Shown here: positions 1-5,275 of the stretch, one piece after another | Numbering within the stretch: position 1 is the stretch's first letter | How the letters are laid out: each line of letters starts with the position of its first letter | Source of the DNA: Actinomycetota bacterium | GTDB lineage: Bacteria; Actinomycetota; Thermoleophilia; Gaiellales; Gaiellaceae | Assembly: GCA_013812265.1 (NCBI GenBank) | Contig: JACCTQ010000266.1 | Location: forward strand, 1 to 8,964 | DNA: 8,964 nucleotides | Reading direction: 5' to 3' | The notes under the pieces: model-generated | Database searches by the model: none | Told to the model about the DNA's origin: nothing | Seen by the model: only the letters and a program-made list of their open reading frames with translations | Translations under genes and position numbers: made by a program

Positions 1-314
1 TCGACGAGCCGACCACGGGTCTCGATCCCCGCTCGAAGCTCGAGGTGCAGAACTTCATCCGCGAGATCCGCCAGACGCACGACTCGACGATCCTGCTCTG
101 CACGCACGACCTGGCCGAGGCCGAGATCCTGGCCGAGCGGGTCGGAATCCTCGACCGGGGCGAGCTGCTGTGCCTGGAGCCGGCGGACGAGCTCAAACGC
201 CGGTACGGGGCGGAGACGCTCGAGGAGGCGTTCTTCGCGGCGACCGGGCGATCCTTCGAGGAAGAGGAAGCTGACGACGACAACGATGATGATGATGAGG
301 AGGAGCAGAACTAG
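1..314 (+). CDS. ABC transporter ATP-binding protein, C-terminal part (5' end outside window)
   Basis: This is the end of a cytoplasmic ATPase subunit of an ABC exporter, which hydrolyses ATP to power its membrane partner. The reading frame is open from base 3. It begins inside the Walker B/D-loop signature (DEPTTGLDP) and continues to the H-loop histidine in CTHDLAEAE, the order expected for an ABC-2 type ATPase of the DrrA/CcmA/NatA kind. Walker A and the LSGGQ signature lie upstream of the window. The extreme C-terminus is unusual: about 18 residues that are almost all Asp/Glu, encoded by GAC/GAT/GAG repeats. The stop TAG shares its last base with the GTG start of the permease gene, so the two are translationally coupled and form one pump. 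The substrate cannot be read from the sequence. Confidence 0.95.
   Translation, partial: DEPTTGLDPRSKLEVQNFIREIRQTHDSTILLCTHDLAEAEILAERVGILDRGELLCLEPADELKRRYGAETLEEAFFAATGRSFEEEEADDDNDDDDEEEQN
297..305 (+). promoter_or_regulatory. Ribosome binding site of the permease embedded in the acidic tail codons
   Basis: The purine run GAGGAGGAG ends 8 bases before the GTG at 314 and is a near-ideal Shine-Dalgarno sequence. The same nine bases are three glutamate codons of the upstream ATPase. This site decides the start of the permease and shows that its translation is coupled to the ATPase. Confidence 0.75.
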
Positions 315-1150
315 TGCGCGGCGCGGCTGCAACTCTGAGGCACGAGTTCATCGGGCTCGGTGGAGTCATCGAGCGGAACGTCTACCTCGTCCGGCGCTAC
401 ATTTGGTGGGAGCTGGCGTTTTTCCTCTGGTCGCTCGCGAACACGCTAACGATCGTGTTCATTGCCAAGGGGGTCGAGCGGGCGGGCGGCGGCTCCATAG
501 ACATCAACAGGCTCACGACGACGCTGCTCATCGGCGCCGTTATCTGGTCGTACCTCGGCGTCGTCTTCGAGATCCTCATCGAGACCGTCGCGTGGGAGCG
601 CTGGGAGGGGACGATCGAGTACACGTTCATGGCGCCTCTCGCCAGGCCCGTGCACCTGATCGGCATGGGCCTGTTCGCGGTGGTCTACGGGGTGGTTCGC
701 AGCTCGTTGCTCTTCCTGGCCATCGCGCTCTTCTTCGACATCGGGTTCCCCGGCGCGAACTTCGGCGCTGCGGCAGTGGTCCTCGCCGTCGCCTCCGTCT
801 CGTTCATCGGCATCGGGATGATGACCGCCGTCCTACCGCTGATCTCGCCCGAGAAGGGGATGCAGATGGGCTACATCGGGCAGGGCATGCTGCTCGTCAT
901 CTCGGGCGTCTACTACGACGTCGAGGTACTCCCCAGGTGGATGGAGGCGCTATCGGTGATCTCACCCGCCACGTATGCGCTGCGAGGGATGCGAGAGGCC
1001 ATCCTGGACGGCGGCAGCATGAGCGCGATGTGGGACGACATCTGGCCGCTGATCGTCATCGGCATCGTCTCGATCCCCCTCGGGCTGGAGGTCTTCCGGC
1101 GCGGCGAGCTCTACGCCAAGAGGCACGGCAAGCTCAAGCGCTCCGGGTAG
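314..1150 (+). CDS. ABC-2 type transporter permease
   Basis: This is the membrane subunit (278 aa) that forms the translocation path for the ATPase encoded just upstream. The start is GTG at 314, overlapping the TAG of the ATPase by one base and preceded by a strong Shine-Dalgarno sequence. Hydrophobic segments fall at about residues 33-53, 68-92, 112-137, 143-172 (two stretches close together), 190-205 and 245-262, matching the six-helix ABC-2 fold. The stretch LISPEKGMQMGYIGQGMLLVISGVYYDV followed by a Pro-rich region and SPATYALRGMREAIL, in shorter pieces, is typical of the conserved region before the last helix in ABC-2 permeases (DrrB/NodJ-like). The C-terminus is basic (KRHGKLKRSG) and cytoplasmic, which contrasts with the very acidic ATPase tail. 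The substrate is unknown; drug, lipid or polysaccharide export are all possible. Confidence 0.93.
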   Translation: MRGAAATLRHEFIGLGGVIERNVYLVRRYIWWELAFFLWSLANTLTIVFIAKGVERAGGGSIDINRLTTTLLIGAVIWSYLGVVFEILIETVAWERWEGTIEYTFMAPLARPVHLIGMGLFAVVYGVVRSSLLFLAIALFFDIGFPGANFGAAAVVLAVASVSFIGIGMMTAVLPLISPEKGMQMGYIGQGMLLVISGVYYDVEVLPRWMEALSVISPATYALRGMREAILDGGSMSAMWDDIWPLIVIGIVSIPLGLEVFRRGELYAKRHGKLKRSG

Positions 1151-1184
1151 GAAACGCGGTTCCGAGCGCTTCGGGCCGCAGTGG

Positions 1185-1190
1185 TAGTGT
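1185..1190 (+). promoter_or_regulatory. Possible -10 element upstream of the MFS leader
   Basis: TAGTGT fits the TAnnnT pattern of actinobacterial housekeeping -10 elements and would place a transcript start near 1197, just ahead of the structured leader. No convincing -35 hexamer sits 16-18 bases upstream, so this is weak. The alternative is read-through from the ABC operon, which ends only 35 bases earlier. Confidence 0.25.
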
Positions 1191-1228
1191 GCCGACCGCT
1201 GTGCCAGCCACAAGGTAGATAGCGGGTC

Positions 1229-1292
1229 TGGCGAGGAATCCCGAAAGGGGGTCCCGGCGCGCAGTGCCTGCTCAGAGCCTCGCCAAGCAGGT
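1229..1292 (+). ncRNA. Candidate structured leader RNA (H-type pseudoknot) before the MFS gene
   Basis: The segment between the ABC operon and the MFS start has no coding signal but interleaved complementarity. Stem 1 pairs TGGCGAGG (1229-1236) with CCTCGCCA (1278-1285), 8 bp. Stem 2 pairs CCTGCT (1267-1272) with AGCAGG (1286-1291), 6 bp. Because the arms are in the order S1-S2-S1'-S2', the fold is an H-type pseudoknot with the second halves directly adjacent. A CCC-GAAA-GGG hairpin (1240-1249) sits inside loop 1. The Shine-Dalgarno GGAG (1302-1305) and the GTG start at 1315 follow within 25 bases, so folding could affect translation. Compact pseudoknots upstream of transporter genes are typical of riboswitches, but I could not match this to a known class. 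High GC makes chance stems common, so certainty is modest. Confidence 0.4.
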
Positions 1293-1314
1293 CACGTGAC
1301 TGGAGCACACACAG

Positions 1315-2578
1315 GTGAACAGACGGTCCTACCGGTACTTCCTCTTTCTCGAGGCGGCGCTCTCGCTGCCGAGCTTCCTCGTCGTCTCGCTGTACTTCGT
1401 GAGCACGGTGGGCTTGAGCCCACTCGAGCTCGTCCTCGTCGGCACGGTGATGGAGTCGGCCGTCCTCATCTGCGAGGTGCCAACGGGCATCATCGCCGAC
1501 CTGTTCGGCCGCAAGCGCTCGGTCGTGATCTCGTTCTGCATCCAGGGTGCGGCGATGCTGCTGGTGGGAACGATCCCGGAGCTCTGGGCCGCGCTTGCCG
1601 GTTGGGCGCTGTGGGGCGCCGGCTACACCTTCATGAGCGGCGCCTACCAGGCATGGATCACGGACGAGGTCGGCGCCGAGCGCGGGCCTGGCCTTCGCGC
1701 GCGGCGTGCGGGTGAGCTACGCAGCCGCACTGGTGGGCACGCCGCTCACGATCGGGCTGGCGACGGTGACCAGCCTGCAGACGGCCGTGCTGGTCAACGG
1801 GGGCTGGATTCTGGCGATCGGCCTCGTCTCGGCTCTGCTGATGCCCGAGACCGGCTTTCGGCCCGCCCCGCGGACACAAGCCTCGCACCTCCGCGAGATG
1901 GTCGCGACAGGTCGGACGGGCGCGCGTCTCGTCCGCGCCCACCCGGTCCTACTCTTGCTCTTCGTCACGTCGCTTTTCGCGGGCGGGTACACCGAGGGAT
2001 TCGACCGGCTCTCGGAGGCGCACTTCATCCGCGACATCGGCCTGCCCGACTTCTTCGGCCTGAGCCAGCTCTGGTGGTTCGCGCTGCTCGGGGCAGGTGG
2101 CCTGCTGCTCGGACTGCTCGCGACCGGCGTACTGGCGAAGCGACTCGAGCATGCTCCTCGGGCGCACATGGTCAGGGCACTCTTCGTGATCACCGCGCTC
2201 CAGCTCGTGACCGTGATCGCCTTCGGCCTCGCCGAAGGCTTCGCACTCGCCGTCGCCGCCTTCTGGGCCGTCCGGCTGGCGCGCGCGCTGGAGTATCCCG
2301 TGTACATGACGTGGCTCAACCAGAGCATCGAGAACTCGAGTGTTCGGGCGACCGTCATCTCGATCACGGGGCAGTCGGATGCGCTCGGGCAGATCGTCGT
2401 CGGCCCGGGCGTCGGCGCGATCGGCTCGGTGTTTTCGATCCGGGCGGCGCTGGTTGCGTCCGGCGCCGTGCTTGCGCCCGCGCTCGCGTTGTACGGCCGC
2501 GCCATCCGCCACGGCGGCGGCGAGCCCGAGCTGGAGAACGTCGAGGCCGTGAACGCGCCCGACGCCGCGAACGGCTGA
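1315..2578 (+). CDS. MFS transporter, interrupted by a frameshift at about 1681-1686
   Basis: This is a major facilitator superfamily secondary transporter of the inner membrane, 421 aa after repair. The start is GTG at 1315 with GGAG nine bases upstream. Residues 1-123 include the MFS motif A GIIADLFGRKR (58-68) between helices 2 and 3. After codon CGC at 1681-1683 the hydrophobic protein continues in the next frame (LAFARGVRVSYAAA and on), ending at TGA 2576-2578. Adding one CG to the short CGCG run around 1679-1684 would give EVGAERAGLAFARGVRV, which fits the usual pattern of this family, so a two-base contraction is the simplest explanation. The original frame stays open to 2814 only because of GC richness and gives Arg-rich nonsense after the break. 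The substrate is unknown; efflux is likely given the motif A type. It is either a sequencing indel or a pseudogene. Confidence 0.88.
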
Positions 2579-2594
2579 CGATGGTCGTGCCTTC

Positions 2595-2736
2595 GAGCCC
2601 CAAGCCGGCTCTAGCACTTAAACGCTGGCCTGGAGCCAGCGCTGGCCCGCTTGGCTGCGTTCCCGCCCTGTGCGCGGGCGATTCCCCCCTTGCGGCTCAG
2701 AGCTACAAAGTGCGAACCTCCGTCATGTGGAGCAGG
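2595..2736 (+). other. Hairpin-rich intergenic stretch between MFS gene and glnA
   Basis: No coding signal is seen here. GAGCC/GGCTC (2595-2599 with 2607-2611) and CGCTGGC/GCCAGCG (2623-2629 with 2635-2641, five-base loop) can form hairpins, and GCCAGCGCTGGC (2635-2646) is a perfect palindrome. CCCGC/GCGGG forms another stem near 2661-2675. A longer-range stem GCACTT/AAGTGC (2614-2619 with 2708-2713) could close a multibranch structure. None is followed by a T-run. They may be terminators for the MFS transcript of the U-less actinobacterial type, or part of a longer glnA leader. GC richness lowers the significance of each. Confidence 0.3.
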
Positions 2737-2742
2737 TATAAA
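2737..2742 (+). promoter_or_regulatory. Probable -10 element of the glnA promoter
   Basis: TATAAA stands out as an AT-rich hexamer in a GC-rich region and matches the sigma-70-type -10 consensus at five of six positions. It predicts a transcript start at about 2749-2750 and a leader of about 75 bases before the glnA ATG. The expected -35 position (2714-2719, GAACCT) does not match the consensus, so an activator may be needed, or a different sigma factor may be used. Confidence 0.5.
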
Positions 2743-2768
2743 CTGACACTGTCGTACGAGGCGACGAG

Positions 2769-2812
2769 GCCTCAGGCGCGGATTTCCGGCGCCTGGGGCT
2801 TTTTGCATTTTT
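2769..2812 (+). terminator. Intrinsic terminator in the glnA leader (candidate attenuator)
   Basis: An 11-bp stem (2769-2779 with 2789-2799, one G-U pair) with a nine-base loop is followed immediately by TTTTT, then GCA and a second TTTTT. It is the only hairpin with a T-run found in the window. It lies downstream of the TATAAA element and just 13 bases before the glnA ATG, with the Shine-Dalgarno sequence in between, leaving no room for a promoter after it. Any glnA transcript must therefore read through it. An upstream GAGGC (2758-2762) can pair with GCCTC (2769-2773), the 5' part of the terminator stem, giving a possible antiterminator. Alternatively it ends a roughly 60-base small RNA and glnA lives on read-through. 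Confidence 0.72.
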
Positions 2813-2825
2813 AGAGGAGGAGAGG

Positions 2826-4190
2826 ATGACGCAGGTGGAGAGCAAGTTCAGAGCCACATCGAGCGAAGAGGCGCGCAAGGACGTGCTGCGGAAGGTGGAG
2901 CAGGAGAACGTCCAGTTCGCGCTGCTCTGGTTCACGGATCTCGAGGGGCATCTCAAGAGCTTTGCCATCACGCCCGGCGAGCTCGAGGGCGCCCTCAACG
3001 ACGGAATGGGCTTCGACGGCTCCTCCATCACGGGCTTCAACGCCATCGAGGAGTCCGACATGGTGGCGATCCCGGACCCTGGAACGTTTCAGCTCATGCC
3101 GTGGAAGGAGGGCGAGACGAAGGTCGCGCGCATGATCTGCGACGTCGTAACGCCCGACGGTGAGCCGTACGACGGCGATCCGCGCTACGTCCTCCGCCTG
3201 GCGCTCGAGCGCATGCAGAGCATGGGCTTCGACACTTTCAACATCGGCCCGGAGCTCGAGTACTTCCTGTTCAAGGCCAACGACGGCACGGAGACCCTGG
3301 ACGAAGGCGGTTACTTCGCCATGACGACGCTGGACGCGGCCACCGAGCTGCGCCAGGAGACCATCCATGCGCTCGAGTCGATGGGCATCCTCGTCGAATA
3401 CGCCCACCACGAGGTGGGGCCGTCGCAGCACGAGATCGACATCCAGTTTGCGCCCGCGCTCGAGATGGCCGACCACACGCTGACCTACCGCCTGATCGTC
3501 AAGGAGATCGCGGCCAAGAACGGCGTGTATGCGACCTTCATGCCGAAGCCGCTCTTCGGCGAGAACGGATCGGGTATGCACACGCACCAGTCGCTGTTCT
3601 CCGACGGTCGGAACGCCTTCTTCGACGAGAGCGACAAGTGGCACCTCTCCGAGACCGGTAAGGCCTTCATCGCAGGCCAGCTCCGCCACGCGCGCGAGAT
3701 CTCCGCGGTGTTCGCACAGTGGGTCAACTCCTACAAGCGGCTGGTCCCGGGCTACGAGGCGCCGGTCTACGTAGCCTGGTCGCAGCGGAATCGCTCGGCG
3801 CTGATCCGGATCCCTCTGTACAAGCCGGGATCGGAGCAGGCGACACGCGCGGAGATCCGCTGTCCGGATCCGGCCTGCAACCCGTATCTAACGTTCGCAT
3901 GCCTCCTGCACGCCGGCCTCGAAGGAATCGAGCGCGGCTACGAGCTGCCCGACCCGATGGAGACGAACCTGTACCACCTGACCCCTGAACAGCGCCGCGA
4001 GCGGGGCATCACGGCGTTGCCGGAGACGCTGGGGGAAGCGATCGACGAGCTCGCCGGCTCCGAGCTGGCGCGGAAAGCGCTCGGACCGCACATCTTCGAC
4101 CGCTACGTCGAGATCAAGCGCAAGGAGTGGGACGAGTACCGGGTGCAGCTCTCAGAGTGGGAGCTGCGGCGCTACCTGCCGACGTTGTAA
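2826..4190 (+). CDS. glnA: Glutamine synthetase, type I (GSI-alpha-like)
   Basis: It makes glutamine from glutamate, ammonia and ATP in the cytoplasm and is the key ammonium-assimilation enzyme, normally a dodecamer. The 454-aa length and ATG start preceded by GAGGAGGAGAGG are convincing. Visible family motifs are FDGSSITGF (63-71), the metal-binding GPELEYF (141-147), HHEVGPSQHEID (194-205), NGSGMHTH (247-254), the flap Glu in VPGYEAP (E311), NRSALIRIP (322-330) and RAEIRCPDPACNPY (341-354). It lacks the 25-residue insertion and the adenylylation-site NLYDLP sequence of the beta type. The equivalent region reads NLYHLTPEQRRERGI, as in Bacillus GS. The position equivalent to Bacillus Arg62, important for feedback inhibition by glutamine, is Ala73 here. 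Control by adenylylation is thus unlikely, while leader attenuation is possible. It probably shares a transcript with the acetyltransferase that follows. Confidence 0.97.
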   Translation: MTQVESKFRATSSEEARKDVLRKVEQENVQFALLWFTDLEGHLKSFAITPGELEGALNDGMGFDGSSITGFNAIEESDMVAIPDPGTFQLMPWKEGETKVARMICDVVTPDGEPYDGDPRYVLRLALERMQSMGFDTFNIGPELEYFLFKANDGTETLDEGGYFAMTTLDAATELRQETIHALESMGILVEYAHHEVGPSQHEIDIQFAPALEMADHTLTYRLIVKEIAAKNGVYATFMPKPLFGENGSGMHTHQSLFSDGRNAFFDESDKWHLSETGKAFIAGQLRHAREISAVFAQWVNSYKRLVPGYEAPVYVAWSQRNRSALIRIPLYKPGSEQATRAEIRCPDPACNPYLTFACLLHAGLEGIERGYELPDPMETNLYHLTPEQRRERGITALPETLGEAIDELAGSELARKALGPHIFDRYVEIKRKEWDEYRVQLSEWELRRYLPTL

Positions 4191-4198
4191 CGCAGAGC

Positions 4199-4693
4199 GT
4201 GACGCGACCGGCGGTCAGGGACCTCCATGCCGAGGACTGGCCGTCGGTCGCCGCGATCTACGCCGAAGGCATCGCCACCGGCGACGCCACCTTCGAGACC
4301 GTCGTGCCGGGGTGGGAGGCGTGGGACGCGGCACACCTGAGGAATCCCCGCCTCGCCGCGCTGCTCGGCGGCCGGGTGGTCGGGTGGGCGGCCCTCACGC
4401 CAGTCTCGTCCCGCTGCGTGTATGCGGGTGTCGCCGAGGTGAGCGTCTACGTGGCCCGCGACGTGCGCAACCGGGGCGTGGGTCGGATACTGCTCGAGGG
4501 CCTGATCGAGCGCGCCGAGCTCGGGGGCATCTGGACGCTGCAAGCCGGCATCTTTCCGGAGAACGTGGCGAGTGTGAGGCTTCACGAGCGGTCTGGCTTT
4601 CGTGTCGTCGGCACACGCGAGCGGCTCGGCCAGCTGCACGGCCGCTGGCGCGACGTGCGGCTGCTCGAGCGGCGCAGCCCGACCATCGGTTGA
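4199..4693 (+). CDS. GNAT acetyltransferase, phosphinothricin/methionine sulfoximine type
   Basis: This is a predicted acetyl-CoA-dependent N-acetyltransferase (164 aa) of the Pat/Bar/MnaT (YncA) group. The N-terminal beta strand and helix VRDLHAEDWPSVAAIYAEG followed by the ATFET motif (residues 30-34) are typical of this group. The acetyl-CoA pyrophosphate loop RNRGVG (90-95), then ENVASVRLHERSGF and the C-terminal GRWRDV, complete the fold. Known members acetylate phosphinothricin and methionine sulfoximine, both glutamine synthetase inhibitors. The gene starts 8 bases after the glnA stop, which supports both the annotation and co-transcription. GTG 4199 is chosen because the conserved fold begins there; the frame is open upstream to 4127, but that extension overlaps glnA and has no GNAT similarity. 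No clear Shine-Dalgarno sequence is present, so coupling to glnA is likely. The substrate remains an inference. Confidence 0.85.
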   Translation: MTRPAVRDLHAEDWPSVAAIYAEGIATGDATFETVVPGWEAWDAAHLRNPRLAALLGGRVVGWAALTPVSSRCVYAGVAEVSVYVARDVRNRGVGRILLEGLIERAELGGIWTLQAGIFPENVASVRLHERSGFRVVGTRERLGQLHGRWRDVRLLERRSPTIG

Positions 4694-4712
4694 GCACGTG
4701 CCGCCGAACCAC

Positions 4713-4741
4713 TCGCCACCGTCTCCTCGACTGTTTAGGGT
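4713..4741 (+). promoter_or_regulatory. Candidate promoter for the small membrane protein gene
   Basis: TCGCCA (4713-4718; four of six matches to TTGACA) and TAGGGT (4736-4741; TAnnnT) are separated by 17 bases and predict a start near 4748. That gives a 5' leader of about 36 bases containing AAAGGAG before the ATG at 4784. The match is moderate and was found by eye only. Confidence 0.35.
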
Positions 4742-4783
4742 AAGCAGCCTGCGGTCGTCTACGGAAGGACGAAAGGAGCTCGT

Positions 4784-5229
4784 ATGGCATCGGTTCGGCG
4801 TGGCGCAGGGGCGGCTCTTCGCTACCTGACGCCTTCTACGCTCTTGCGGTTCTGCTGCAGATCTACTTTGCCGGCTCGGGCATCTTCGGCCTGAAGGAAG
4901 GCGAGTCCATCTCGGATGAGGAGAACTCGCCCGCGCTCACTCTGCACCGCGATTTCGGCTGGATCATCTCCAATCCGGTGGCGCTGCTCATCCTGCTCAT
5001 CGCGCTTCTCTGGTGGCCCCGGAACAAGCGCATGCTGGGCCTTTACGTCCTCCTCTTCGTGCTGATGATCGTCCAGTCGATCCTTCCCGAGGCGGGCCGC
5101 TGGGCGGCCGCCCTGCACCCCGTCAACGCAGTCGTGCTCCTCGGGCTGCTCGGCTACCTGTCGTACTGGTTCTGGCGCGGGGGCTACGACGCGATGGACC
5201 GCGACACCGACCCTGTGGTCGCGCGGTAG
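4784..5229 (+). CDS. Small four-helix membrane protein (DUF6220-like), frameshift near 4828
   Basis: This is a predicted integral membrane protein of about 148 aa with no established biochemical role. A good Shine-Dalgarno AAAGGAG precedes the ATG at 4784, which encodes MASVRRGAGAALRYL. The hydrophobic protein then continues in the next frame as DAFYALAVLLQIYFAGSG. A single missing G after 4828 (CTGAC for CTGGAC, giving L-D-A-F-Y) joins them seamlessly. The downstream frame has no ATG, GTG or TTG between its upstream stop (4741) and GTG 4978, so it cannot be translated whole as it stands. After repair, helices lie at about residues 17-36, 70-84, 91-108 and 119-139. The layout of helix, loop with conserved-looking LHRDFGW, and three further helices resembles DUF6220 proteins of actinobacteria; I recall this family from its appearance only. 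The gene is convergent with the multicopper oxidase. Confidence 0.72.
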
Positions 5230-5239
5230 ACGGCGTATC

Positions 5240-5272
5240 GCTGAGACGGCGGCATCGAGTCGCCGTCTCAGC
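5240..5272. terminator. Bidirectional hairpin terminator between convergent genes
   Basis: A perfect 12-bp inverted repeat, GCTGAGACGGCG (5240-5251) and CGCCGTCTCAGC (5261-5272), with a nine-base loop lies 10 bases after the stop of the rightward membrane protein gene and 3 bases after the stop of the leftward multicopper oxidase gene. There is no T-run on either side, as is common for actinobacterial terminators. Its position between two converging stops is strong support. Confidence 0.75.
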
Positions 5273-5275
5273 CAA

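Noticed and set aside
286..1218. 310-codon Arg/His-rich ORF over the ABC permease
   Set aside because: It is a shifted-frame shadow of the permease, with no hydrophobic segments or family features.
1675..1690. Programmed ribosomal frameshift in the MFS gene
   Set aside because: No slippery heptamer or rare-codon stop context is seen, and two other genes in the window have similar small contractions, so sequence error or mutation is simpler.
2751..2799. ANTAR-type paired hairpin antiterminator before glnA
   Set aside because: ANTAR targets have two hairpins with six-base loops carrying A at position 1 and G at position 4. The loops here do not fit that rule.
1315..2814. Single 499-residue uninterrupted frame from the MFS start
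   Set aside because: After residue 123 it becomes Arg/Gly/Pro-rich with no membrane helices, while the neighbouring frame carries the rest of an MFS protein up to 2578. The open frame is an effect of high GC.
4127..4198. Upstream extension of the acetyltransferase into glnA
   Set aside because: The extra 24 residues overlap the glnA C-terminus and show no GNAT character; the fold begins right after GTG 4199.
4694..4701. GCACGTGC as an operator related to the 1291-1300 palindrome
   Set aside because: CACGTG also occurs inside coding sequence (near 7563 and 8064) at a rate expected for this GC content, so a shared regulator is not supported.
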